A stretch of DNA of 64,000 nt. Origin: Onthophagus taurus (lineage: Eukaryota > Arthropoda > Insecta > Coleoptera > Scarabaeidae). A program made the position numbers and the translations under genes. Below the pieces are notes generated by a model. The model was not told the origin of the DNA, searched no databases, and worked only from the letters and a program-made list of their open reading frames with translations. Positions 39,146 through 50,470 of the stretch are shown here, piece by piece; the first letter of the stretch is position 1, and each line of letters opens with the position of its first letter. The DNA is taken from NCBI RefSeq assembly GCF_036711975.1, contig NC_091972.1, forward strand, positions 23,751,001 through 23,815,000. Reading direction: 5' to 3'.

Positions 39146-41089
39146 ATGAAGCACCTTCTAGTTCTCATCATAACAAAGTAAGTTTAAAAAATTAAATAAA
39201 TCGATTAATGTATATGTAATAATTGAGGGTATCTTAAAAAAACTGCGAATAAGATTCAAAATAAAAACATTAAGAAATGTTATAATAGGTTAATAGGTCA
39301 CTAAGATTAAGAAATTTTTATTAGAAAGATATAATTAGATATCGAAACTAAAATATACACTCTTTAACACATATAGAAATTAAAATTTTATTGTTTATTA
39401 GCTCATTAGTTTTTGGAGAACTCCAATTCCCACCGAATTTTAAATTTGGTGTAGCTACTTCTGCATATCAAGTTGAAGGCGCATGGAATTTAAGTGGTAA
39501 ATCTTTTTACCACCTAGTTTTTGCATTTATTAATTTTATTTTAATTTTGTGCAGGGAAAGGAGAAAATATTTGGGATTACGCAGTTCATCGTACCCCGAA
39601 TGTTATTCAAGATGGAACAAACGGCGATATAGCATGTGATACTTATCACCATACCGAAGGAGATGTACAGCTTTTAAAACAGCTTGGAGTCAATTTTTAT
39701 AGAATTTCCTTATCTTGGTCTAGAATCCTCCCAACTGGATTTAAAAATAAAATTAATCCCGATGGGATTCGTTACTATAACGAGCTTCTCGATGCTTTAA
39801 CAGCCAACGGAATTGAACCAATGGTATCGCTTTTCCACTGGGATCTTCCTCAACCGCTTCAAGATCTTGGAGGATGGACAAATCCGTTAATGGCTGATTA
39901 TTTTCTAGAATACGTTAGGATTGCATATGAAAACTTTGGTGATCGAGTAAAATACTGGATAACTTTTAATGAACCGTCTGTTTTGTGTGCTGGATCTTAT
40001 GAGGGTGGTTTATTAGCTTTGGCCCCTTTCTTAAAAAGTCGAGGAGTTGGATTGTATTTGTGTGGCCATACTTTATTAATTGCCCACGCTAAAGCTTATC
40101 ATCTTTACGATAAGGAGTTCAGAAAAAGTCAAAAAGGAAAAATCGGTATTTCATTGCAAGGAATTTGGTATGAACCTAGCAGTTCGAGTAAGGAAAATGT
40201 TCAAGCCGCCAACCAAAGACTTCAAATGGAGGTACATTTTTCTTGAATTTATCTTATAAAACTTACTTGTTTAATACTCTTATTGTTAGTTTGGTTGGTT
40301 TGCACATCCAATTTTCTCCAAAAAAGGTGATTATCCTCCAATAATGAAAGAGCGCATTAGTTTTATGAGCAAACAAGAAAATTTCTCACAATCGAGATTA
40401 CCGGAATTTACGCCAGCGGAAATTAGTTACATAAGAGGAACATCTGATTATTTCGGTTTTAATCACTATACAAGTGCTTATGCAGTTCCTGCCAACATAT
40501 CTGGAGGGCCATCTCAAGATTCCGATTTTGGTTCGTCTTTGTCTCAGGACCCACTATGGGAAGCTGGAGCTTCTTGGTGGATTCGTTCTGTGCCGTGGGG
40601 ATTCGGAAACATTTTGAAATGGATTAAAAACGAATACGGAAATCCGGAGGTTATCATCACTGAAAATGGATTTTCCGATAAAGGTGGTCTTCAAGATTGT
40701 AGAAGAATCAATTATCACTATGTACAAAAATACTACAGTATTTATAAAATGTTATTAGAAATTATATTTTTAGAAATATTTAGAAGCACTTTTAAACGCT
40801 ATACATAATGAAGGATGCAATATATCTGGGTACACAGCGTGGAGTTTTATGGATAACTTTGAATGGACTGGAGGATATAGGTATTGAGCAAAAAATTGTT
40901 ATTGTAAACAGTTAAATCTTGTTTTTTCTAATTTACAGCAAAAAGTTTGGATTAATTCGAGTCGATTTCGTGAGTCCAGAACGTACAAGAACATTGAAAA
41001 TGTCAGCTTACGCCTACAGAAACATAATTGAGACCAAAAAAATCGACTGGAGTTTCACTCCATCAGGATTTGAAAAATGTGTTTTTTAA
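39146..41089 (+). CDS. GH1 beta-glucosidase-like protein, gene 3 (six exons, 497 aa)
   Basis: Exons: 39146-39177, 39402-39496, 39555-40231, 40290-40721, 40774-40880, 40939-41089; 1494 nt, ATG to TAA, all GT-AG. Signal peptide [16 protein letters not shown]; then [20 protein letters not shown]. Acid/base Glu182 in TFNEP, nucleophile Glu393 in IITENG, with HWD, NHYTS and [10 protein letters not shown]. The exon 3 region after the acid/base has a longer loop ([15 protein letters not shown]) than genes 1 and 2, shared in length with gene 4. It ends in a Cys-Val-Phe tail. Introns 2-5 are only 52-58 bp, and intron 2 is 58 bp against more than 7 kb in genes 1 and 2. Poly(A) signal at 41167. Probably a secreted digestive or detoxifying beta-glucosidase; substrate unknown. 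Confidence 0.93.
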
Positions 41090-41199
41090 TTATCAAAAAT
41101 CTATTTCATAAAGGCATTCAAAAATTAATTGAATTTATATCTTTGATGTACTTGGAGTACTATGCAAATAAAAATATATTAATCCAAGAGAATCAGAAA

Positions 41200-42120
41200 A
41201 CTTTATATTCTCGTTAATTAAAACGAGTTTTATAGCCTATATTTTGACACAAAAAAATTTTTGACGCCTTATTATTCTTTATTGTGCTAATAAGAAACTT
41301 ACACTCTTTACACTTGTCAATCTATAGTAAATACATTATAAAAAAAGAAAAAATGAAAAATACAAAAAAAAATGAATCATATTGAAAATGAAATTCTCAA
41401 GCGCTACAAGTCTACGGAGGTCCCAAAGATATTATATTCCTTTTATAGAATAGAATCCCTTCTTTAGCAAGAATTTTATTAACTCCCCAAGTAACCCATC
41501 CGCTGGAAGAGCTCTCACACTATGTGGCAGGTGATTATACAATTTTTGTCCCATGTATATAAGACCTAATTCTGTCTTGCATAACCGCATAAAGTCTGGG
41601 TAGAGGTTTTCTCTCCCACGCGTTTCATACGGGTGAACATCCTTAAGGAGTTAATGTTCTCCAAGATGTAACCCACGCAGCGGAGTATGTACAGGGACGG
41701 AATGCTATTCTCGGATAAGTCTACTTTTACAAACAAAGGACAAGTCAATAGACTGCACTATTGGCGCGTTGAAAATCCGAGATAGTTGCGTGAAGTAGAA
41801 CATCAACGACATTGATCGGTTAATGTTTGGTGTGGCATAATTGGTGATAAATTGATCGGTCCATATTTATGCTGGGCATGGATTGGAAGGGGAGGTCCAA
41901 TTTCCTGGCCTGCTAGGTATAAAACAGCGCGCTCAATATGGACTAGTTCGACTGACGCCGTTCTTCCACTAGCCCATTAAGTATACATTCAAACAATCAC
42001 ACGAGAGTACACCATCTAATTCAAGCAAATATTGAAGTTAATAATCAAATACCGCAATACAAACAAGAAAAACACAAACTGTACCTCGCCGCTCCCACTC
42101 CATTCCTACAAACTCTCTGG
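41200..42120. other. Mostly unidentified; small transposase scrap
   Basis: At 41868-41920 the plus strand reads AGHGLEGEVQFPGLL in one frame, and GWIGRGGPISWPA-like codons in another: a scrap of the same transposase family as 22675-23070. The remainder (for example 41400-41760) has no recognised feature. Confidence 0.45.
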
Positions 42121-42124
42121 ACCC

Positions 42125-43732
42125 TGAATTATAATAATATAATAATAATAATAATGCCTTTATTAACCATTACAATTACTGTACAAGTATAAAAAAAAAC
42201 AAAACACAAAAACATAATAATAATAAAAAATAAGTATAAAGTTACAAAAACAAAATTACAACAAAATTGCGAAGGCTAACAGGGTCAGACAACACCACAA
42301 AGTAGTCAGGTCTGCTCTTCCCCCAGTCCCCATGAACACAACATATTGCTTCTAAGTAAGTAGTGAAAATGAATACAACGCACAAGACAAAAAATACAAA
42401 AAACAAAAATTGAATGCATGAATAAAGCAAATAACAAATAAAGCAAATAAAAATTAAAATTTTACCCTAGAAAACCTAAATTGATTCCATATGCCGCTCA
42501 CAGAGATATCGCTTGTATTTATATTTAAAACTCGACAGGTTCAATATTTTTGTCTAAAGTTTGTCACACAATAAGTGAAAGAATTCCGAAATGAAGCCGA
42601 CGCGTGACGTGGAACTGTAAGTGCATCTTTTCGACGAATATTGATATTGTGGATGTCAATACGATACGATATCTTCTTGCTCAGATAAACAGGAGTTTTT
42701 TTATTTAAAATTTTAAAATAAACTACTCCCCTGTGAAAAATGATCCTGTTATACATATTTAGCCACCCACATTCTTCATTTTAACTTATGTGAAATTCTG
42801 CAGTACTTTCGAATTCCATAAATTAGTCTTAAGCACCCATTTTGGACATACTGCACCCGTCTTTGATTGTCCCCAGTTATGCAAGCACCATAGACCGAGT
42901 CACAATGATTAAAATTGGATAAAATCAAAGAATCAGTCAGTAATCTTTTATTGTTCTCATTTAATACATGCCGATATGGATAAAGGGATTTTAATACGCA
43001 ATATGATTTCTGTAGTAACTTATTTATATGTGAATCAAATTTTAAATCATCATCTATTAACAAACCCAAATTTTTCACAGTGCGTACGTGTTCTAGTTCT
43101 TGATTATTTACACAAATTTTAAGATTGTCATCAATAAATTTCCTATGATTTCTGTTACCAAATACTATCCTATCACATTAGATTTGCTGGAGTTTACTTT
43201 TAAGCCATGCGCCTCAGAAGTGTCAACAAGTGATTGCACATCAGAATTTATTTTGACAGCAGCAACATTAGTCTCGGTGTGAGGAAATGATATTAACAAC
43301 TGAGTATCATCAGCATAAGCATGATATTCACAATGTTTCAAGCCCCTGTAGAACATACTAGTATAAATGATGAATAACAAAGGACCACATATACTGCCCT
43401 GAGGAACTCCTTTAGAGACAAATTCTGGTTTAGATAATGAGCCTTTAACTTTCGTATGTTGCCTTCTGTTCAGAAGATAATGTTTAAAAAAATCAGTTGC
43501 CGTCTGACCGAGACCAATGTAGTGCATAATGCTTAACAACAAATGATGACTTATCATATCGAATGCTTTGGAATAATCTAATAATATCATTGCATGCATA
43601 TTTCCCTTGTCGACACTCCGCAACACACCGTCCACAACATCCATTAGTACAGTATTGCAACTATGACCCGGTCTAAACCCTGACTGATTATCAGGTATGA
43701 TGTCATAAAGCAATAGGTGTTCAATCATCAGA
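42125..43732 (-). pseudogene. LINE A (jockey/CR1-like), 5'-truncated RT and C-terminus
   Basis: Minus strand from about 43732: LLYDIIPDNQSGFRPGHSC, ILLDYSKAFDMISH (motif A), SKGVPQGSICGPLLF (motif B), YHAYADDTQLLIS (motif C), then LKVNSSKSNVI, a gap with frame change, NLGLLIDDDLKFDSHI and RVQYVQNGCLRLIYGI, and a C-terminal block (YLSKKISYRIDIH, RHASASFRNSFTY) to 42541. The 3' end is an (ATT/AAT)n tract at 42125-42160. YADD is intact, but frame breaks at about 43160 and 42770 make it dead. Its 5' end is fused directly to LINE B. Confidence 0.82.
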
Positions 43733-43734
43733 AT

Positions 43735-45375
43735 TAGTGTTATTTTTATTTCCCTTCTAAACCGCTCCACCGAAGAGCACATCCCAACCTTTACAATCAA
43801 CTCCTTAAATATTTTATAAATTTGGTAGGTAAAGCTGTTCTTCAAAAATTCTGTTCTGTGTAAAGGCGGTGTTAGCGTTACCTTAAATCTTAGCTTAAGA
43901 TTGTACACATCGGAGCGAAAAGAAATTTTTCTAAACAAGTATGCAGCTTTTCTCCAACTAGTAAATTGCGAAACAGCAACGCCGCATGTGCCAGGCGTCT
44001 CGACTGCATATTTAACCAGCTTATTGCCGACAGTTTATGACTTACATGATCCCTTCGCTTCAACCCAAACAATAGACGTATACAAGAGTTTTGCACTTTT
44101 TGGATTTTATATTTAAGTGCATACGTTAGAAATGGGTAATACAGATAATAAATGTGATAACACTATGCTATCACATAGTAATCGCTTAGTTGCTTTATTT
44201 ATGTACGCCCGATTAGAATAAATAAGTTTTAGAGAGTCATAGGCCTTCTGTAGGCATTTATTAATGTGCAAATCAAATTTTAAATTTTCATCTAATATTA
44301 CACCTAAGTTTTTCACAGGCTTGCTAAATACTAACTGCTCGTTGTTAATTTTAATGTTAATTTTGTTTATTAATCGTTGTTTAAGTGATTTTGGGCCAAA
44401 TAGTATTAGTTCTGTTTTTTGTGGGTTGACGCGTAAGCCATGTTCATCAGAAAGCTGAACTAGTCGTTTCAAATCATCATTAATTCTGGCACACGCAGCG
44501 TCCATCTCCGACTCTGATTACGAATAGTAAATCTGCGTATCATCCGCATACCAATGGGCTGTGCAATACCGCATTATATTTTTAAAATTGCTTGTATAGA
44601 TGTTAAACAATAGAGGGGGTAATATTGATCCCTGTGGGCATCCGAATTTTACCAATACACTATCTGAAAGGCAATCATTTACTGTTACTTGTTGCTCCCT
44701 ATCTGATAAATAATCTATCAGGAGACTTATTGCTTATTGACTCAACCCTATATGATTTAGTATTGAAAACAACATTTTCTGATTCATTCTATCAAAGGCT
44801 TTAGAATAGTCAAGCAAGCACAGCACAGTTACCTTTCCATTATCAGATGCCCTCAGAATATCATCCACAATGTTCAACAATGCGGTGGTGCAACTATGTC
44901 CCGACCTGAAGCCAGATTGCACCTCAGGTAATAATTCATTTCTATAGACAAAGTCGCGTAATTGCTCACACATAATCTTCCCCAACACCGGTAAGATGCT
45001 GATCGGACGTAGGTCAGCAAAGGAATCACTTTTGCCTTTTTCCAAACGTTAGGATATTGACAGTTTGATATGCAGGAGTTAACAACATCTTTTATTTGAG
45101 GAATTATGTGTGGGCAACAATAATTGATCATTCTAATGCTTAACCCATCAAGTCCTGCAGCATTGCTTCTTATTGAGCGAATAATCCTCTCTATGTCCAA
45201 ATCAGTGACCAATTCAAAATTAAATGAATCTTTTATAATAACATTATGCATATAAAAATTATATCAATCAATGTCAATAGGTCACTCGAAGAGGTTACGC
45301 TTGCGAAATACTTATTAATTTGATTCGCATCAGCTAGATGTTCAGGAATGCTATTAGGTACACGGGTTATAACTT
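43735..45375 (-). pseudogene. LINE B (jockey/CR1-like), RT and C-terminus
   Basis: Minus strand: linker with PNSIPEHLADANQINKYF (near 45350), IRSNAAGLDGLSIRMIN, WKKAKVIPL, frameshift at about 45045, FADLRPISILPVLGKI, CLLDYSKAFDRMNQKML (motif A), a deletion/frame-broken palm, LRVNPQKTELILFG and NLGVILDENLKFDLHI (44113-44505), CIRLLFGLKRRDHVSHKL and a C-terminal block SFTYQIYKIFKELI down to about 43740. It is a different family from LINE A, although related. In 43165-43938 its end reads through into LINE A. Confidence 0.8.
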
Positions 45376-45394
45376 CACATTTTTTCAACTCAAC

Positions 45395-45802
45395 CCAACC
45401 CAACCCAAGGATCTGTTTGGGATTGCAACTGTTAGAAAATCAAGTGATTCCAAGTGTACCTAATGATATTGACAATAAGTGGTTCCAACAAGATGGTACT
45501 CCTCCACATTTTAGTCGCGCAGTCCGAGACTTTTTAAGCCGCACGTTTCCAAACCGTTGAATTGGTAGAACAGGTGAAATTGAGTGGCCACCACGATCTC
45601 CTGACCTAACACCATTGGATTTTTTCTGTTGAGGGTTTCTGAAAAGTAGAGTTTATGCAACAAAACCAGAATCAATAAATGATGTGAAAAATCTCATATT
45701 TGAAGAAACCACCAATATCACAAGGGATATGCTACTGATGGTTTATGGGCGGTTGGGTCATTGCGAGACCGAAGAAGGTCGACAATTTGAACATTTGTTA
45801 TA
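45395..45802 (+). pseudogene. IS630/mariner-like transposase C-terminal part
   Basis: Reads IDNKWFQQDGTPPHFSRAVR (second Asp), a stop, IEWPPRSPDLTPLDFFC, a stop, FLKSRVYATKPESINDVK and GRQFEHLL, ending in a TAA: the final third of a DDE transposase with two nonsense codons. An (ACCCA)n run sits at 45390-45410, at the boundary with LINE B. Confidence 0.8.
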
Positions 45803-45885
45803 AAAATCGTAATAAACTTGCAAAAAAACATGAAAACACTTTGTTTTCCCATTTGATAATCAATCCCTCATTTTATGGGGTGAGT

Positions 45886-46124
45886 GTACACTCGTGATCT
45901 TTTTAAATGAAAATTAAAGAAGGATGGCTAGCTCGGAGTCGGGGACGGTCGGGATGGTTTACTTTGAAACCCGGCGCAAGGCTAAGGGGCCGGAGTAATC
46001 ATGACGACCAAAGCAGGTAGAGAAGAAGTCTCGCCCCGGGTCTCAAAATAAACCAACCCGAGCGTCCCCGACTCCGAGCTAGCCATCCTTCTTTACTTTT
46101 CATTTAAAAAGATCACGAGTGTAC
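45886..46124. mobile_element. GC-rich foldback (MITE-like), 239 bp
   Basis: The two halves are imperfect reverse complements: GTACACTCGTGATCTTTTTA... at the left and its complement ending ACGAGTGTAC at the right. Long matched runs include GAAGGATGGCTAGCTCGGAG and TCGGGGACG. The centre is about 60 nt. It is far more GC-rich than its surroundings. No TSD was recognised. Confidence 0.8.
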
Positions 46125-46227
46125 CAACAAGTGAACAAGTGAACCTTGGCAGTGAAAGAAATACTCTTTTTGTGGCAGGTAAAGTACCTTTTCTGATTAC
46201 AGTACGTGAAAGTGTTACTAAGAGGTT

Positions 46228-46545
46228 TTGTTCAGAATAAATCAAAAAATTTTATTTCTAACAAAGACAGCTATGGAAAAACAAAATTGGTTTCCTGTCA
46301 ATGTTAATCTGTCACACTGTAATTTAGTAAACTTAAAGTGTCTTCTAAATACAATGTTAACATTAGAGAAAAAAGTTTACGTGATTCAGTATTATGGAAC
46401 CGGGGAAAAATGAATAAATACAGTTATTGCTTTATTTAGTGAAAAATTTCCAAATGCTGGAATTAAAAGAAGTACTAGTTGGCGTTTAATTAAAAGATTT
46501 CTTACAGCAGGAAGTGTACATTATAAGAAAAAAGAAAAAAAATTA
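46228..46545 (+). pseudogene. Transposase N-terminal HTH fragment
   Basis: Reads KVYVIQYYGTGEK, a stop, INTVIALFSEKFPNAGIKRS, then WRLIKRFLTAGSVHYKKKEKK: the DUF4817-type DNA-binding N-terminus of an IS630-like transposase. The catalytic domain is missing. An end-like GGGGACACACTGTATA occurs at about 46779-46794. Confidence 0.7.
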
Positions 46546-46559
46546 TGATGAAACCGATT

Positions 46560-47835
46560 AACTGTTTTCTTTTGTAGGCAAATAAACACTTAATTTTTTG
46601 TGAACATTTTAAGAACGGTTTGGGAGTTTTTGCTTCACTGTTAACACTCACTTGTTTCCTAAAACTTCAAAATATGTTCAAAATTAGCCTTTAACCAAGC
46701 AGGGCTAAACCCCAAAAAATGACAATTAATATCGAAAAAATGTTACCTTTTATAAGAGTCGCTTCACCTATCCGGGGACACACTGTATATAGTATATTTA
46801 TTCGTAACTCTACTAGTATGGGATGTAATCACAAAGTCTCGTAAGAAAGTCTAGTAAGACCAACTTTTATAAATTAATAAAATTATATCGTTATTTTATA
46901 AAGACGTTTTAAAAAACGTCTTTATATAATAATATATAACGTCTTGTTATTGTTCTTTATAAAACATTCAACTTTTTATTTTTTGTTTTTTTATATAATA
47001 ATTAGTTGGCGTGCCATAGCACACTACACTGTATAACTTAAAAAAAAATTTCAAAGATTATGTAAGCTATTTTTTATTACAATTTTTGTACATCTTTTTA
47101 ATTATTTTTATTAATAATTGTTGTTAAATTAAAAAGGTTCTAGAATTTTCTCCTGGTCATATAAGAAAGTTATTATTATAAAAAGCAGAAAATTTTCGAT
47201 AAGATAGATATACTTCTATAGTTTTCCTCCTATCAAATAAGAAAGTTGTTTAGAGGAAGAGTATTTAAAAGTTTCTGCGTGCAGGGATAGATATTAAGGG
47301 TGATTTAAGCATGACGCCGATAGATATTGACCGACGAAAACCCGGATTAAGATAGTTGAAGGACCGCTCTTTCTGACTGTGATTACAGTTTTTTAAAATT
47401 CGGTTTTATAATAATTGCACAAGGTCTTGAAGTTTGGTAATTTTTAGCTATTTTAAGTACAGAGCGGTGTTCTTCATTTTTTATTGATCTTAATATCAAC
47501 TTATCGGCAGACGAAAACGTTACCGGTTTTAGATAGAAATAGGTTCAAGCTTTCAAGTGGTGCATTTAGTTTTTCGCTATCTCTAATAATAAGGAAAATA
47601 TCAGCTAAGAAAGTAGATAGGAAATTACGGGTAAAAGTTTGTTGCTGGGAGATTTGTTGCTATCGTCGCACGGGTTAAGAATTTATTTTTAAAATTGTCA
47701 CCAATAACTTAAATACTTAATGTGAATATTCATAAAAGAATCTGAATAAATATGATATTTCACATCAGAATTTTATATTTTTAAAAGAATGACTAATGCG
47801 ACTACCATCGTTATAAATGGAATGTAAATAAAACG
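46560..47835. other. Upstream region of GH1 gene 4; no gene recognised
   Basis: AT-rich. A perfect hairpin lies at 46897-46926 (TATAAAGACGTTTT, AA, complement). No open frames of note. Confidence 0.45.
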
Positions 47836-47837
47836 TA

Positions 47838-47880
47838 TATAAATATGTAAAAACCATTCTTTTTTAATTCCATAGTCAGT
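47838..47880 (+). promoter_or_regulatory. Putative core promoter of GH1 gene 4
   Basis: TATAAA at 47838-47843 (within TATATAAATA) and initiator-like TCAGT at 47876-47880, a slightly long spacing; the ATG follows at 47902. Confidence 0.45.
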
Positions 47881-47901
47881 CGTTTGAGAAACTATTGTAG
47901 A

Positions 47902-49721
47902 ATGAGAACGTTAATCGTTGTATTGTTGTTAAGGTATGTATTACAATAAGTTAAAATAATTGTTTGCTTAAATACGATTCTCTCTTTTAATTCGGAACCA
48001 CAATTATAATAATTATAATAAATTGATTTTTTTAGATGTTTAGCTTCGGCAGATGACCAAAAGTTTCCCAATGAATTCAAGTTTGGCGTAGCAACAAGCG
48101 CTTATCAAGTAGAAGGTGCATGGAATGTCAATGGTAATAATTTATTAAAAATAGAAAAAACAAATAACCCAGAAAGTTTAACATTAAATATCTACTTTAG
48201 GAAAAGGTCAAAATATCTGGGACACAGCAACACATTACAACAATTTTATTGTGGACAACAGCACGGGAGATGTAGCGTGTGATGCTTATCACAAGACAGA
48301 TACAGATGTTAATCTGTTAAAAAATCTAGGCGTTCACTTTTATCGATTTTCAATTTCCTGGTCAAGAATTTTACCATATGGCTTTGCAAACTACACGAAT
48401 CCAGATGGAATACATTATTATAATAACTTAATCAATAAACTTCTTCAAAACGGTATTCAACCTATGGTTACTATTTTCCATTGGGATCTTCCTCAAAGCC
48501 TTCAAGACTTAGGAGGATGGACAAATCCTTTAATGTCTGATTATTTACTAGATTACGCCAAAGTTTTGTTTAATCAATTTGGGGATAGGGTTAAATATTG
48601 GATAACGATAAACGAAGCGCAAATTTTGTGTACTGGTGGTTACGAAGGTTCTCCTTTAATGAAATTAGCGCCGGATTATAATTCGCCGGGGATAGGACCC
48701 TATTTGTGCGGGCATACTTTATTACTAAGTCATTATAAAGTTTATAGATATTATCAAAAACATTTGAAAGAAAAGCAAAAGGGTAAAGTTGGTATTACCC
48801 ATCAAAGTATTTGGTACGAACCAAATTCCAAAAACAAGGATGATGTTAACGCCGCGGAAACTAAGCTTCAATTTGAAGTAATTGAATGGAAATTTAAATT
48901 CAATTAATTATCATTTAATGTTTCAGTTAGGATGGTTTGCTCATCCAATTTTTTCAAAATATGGCGATTATCCAAGTGTAATGAAGCAACGAATCGGACG
49001 ATTAAGTAAAGAGCAAAACTACCCTAGATCTCGTCTTCCCACATTTACAATGCACGAAATTAGAGAACTTCGAGGTTCAGCAGATTTTCTTGGGTATAAT
49101 CATTATACAACGAGAATTTGTAAACCCGGAACTAATGCAACCCAGCCATCATTGGAATCAGATGCAGGTGTAACCTGCTTTCAAAACAGCTCATGGCCAT
49201 CTTCATCGGCACCTTGGTTGAAGGTGGTACCATGGGGCTTTCGAAAGATATTAAATTGGATTCGAACTCAGTATAATAACATTGAAGTTATCGTTACTGA
49301 GAACGGATTCGCCGATAGAGGAGATATAAATGATTGTGGAAGAGTCAAATATATGAATGTAAGTTTTTGTGAAGAAGAATTAGCTTCGATTAAAATTTTT
49401 TTTAAATTTTAATTTAGAGTTATTTGGAAGAATTAAGAGATGCAATAAATAAAGATGGTTGTAATGTTACCGCATACATAGCTTGGAGTTTCTTAGATAA
49501 TTTTGAATGGGGAAGTGGATACACGTAAGTTTATAACGGTTTTATAACTTTATTTTTTAATTGTGTATTTTAGGCAAAAATTTGGACTATACCACGTTGA
49601 TTTTAACTCTCCCAATAGGACAAGAACGGCTAAAAGGTCTTCGTATAACTATCAAAATATAATAAAAACTGGCAAAATTGATAAGAATTATCAACCACCA
49701 GGTTTTCAGAAATGTACATAA
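47902..49721 (+). CDS. GH1-family protein, gene 4 (six exons, 497 aa), altered acid/base box
   Basis: Exons: 47902-47933, 48036-48133, 48201-48877, 48927-49358, 49418-49524, 49574-49721; 1494 nt, ATG to TAA, all GT-AG. Signal peptide [16 protein letters not shown]; then [20 protein letters not shown]. The nucleophile Glu394 is in VTENGFAD. The acid/base Glu182 is present but in ITINEA where other members have TFNEP: Phe to Ile and Pro to Ala. The glycone site also differs ([22 protein letters not shown]). Length, phases and the longer post-acid/base loop match gene 3. It ends KCT with no extension. The two Glu suggest it can still be catalytic, with changed specificity or rate (inference). 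Poly(A) signal at 49741. Introns 49-102 bp. Confidence 0.92.
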
Positions 49722-49919
49722 TAATCAGAAAGAAGTGTTCAATAAATAGTTTTTACACGATTTTTTAAACACTCACTTTATTCCCTGTTCATAACCTAAC
49801 ATTTTTTGTCGGTAAATTTATTTCTAGATATTTTAATCCAATTTCTTTCTCCTAAAAGAGTATCATTTCGGTATCAGTGTCAACGGAATGAAGCTGAATC
49901 TTATCGTCATTACCCAGTT

Positions 49920-50230
49920 TAATGGAATACATCAAGAAATCATTTATGGCACTTTGAATCCTTATTAAATCTGCTTCAAAATATTCTGTATTTCATCCTG
50001 ATACCTCAATTCGTTCTTGGGATATGATTTTTTTATTTTTGCTTTTATAAATACAATAAGAGGCGAAATAATCAAAGATACAGAGCAAAGTTTAAAAAAT
50101 CATAACAATGTTTATGGAAAATAAGAAATCATTTGTGGCACATTGAATCCTTCTTAAATTTTCTTTAAAATGTTCTTTATTTCACCATTATATCTCAATC
50201 CCTACTTGAGATATCGCTGTTCTAAAAGAA
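49920..50230. repeat. Satellite-related repeat, ~2 units
   Basis: Two diverged units of the same sequence as the array at 57120-57850 (shared: ATGGAAAATAAGAAATCATT, GGCACATTGAATCCTT, TATATCTCAATCC-TTGAGATAT), spaced about 184 bp. Just downstream of GH1 gene 4. Confidence 0.75.
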
Positions 50231-50470
50231 CAATGACGCAACTGCTAAAACTGAAATTTTACAGGAGACCAAAAAGAAGAAAAAAATTATCTGAAGTACT
50301 AACTGTGAAAATAAATGAAGTGTTAAACACATATTCCTTACTTATTCTTTCAAGAATTTATCAATGCTTAACATTAAAACATTTATATAAAATAGATAGA
50401 AAATTAACCACATAAAAATTGTAAGATAAATTATAAATAAATAAAAAAGATAAATTAATAGAGGCCTAAA

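Noticed and set aside
47484-47678. A 64-codon ORF upstream of GH1 gene 4 as a gene
   Set aside because: No motif, no splice context and composition like the surrounding non-coding DNA.
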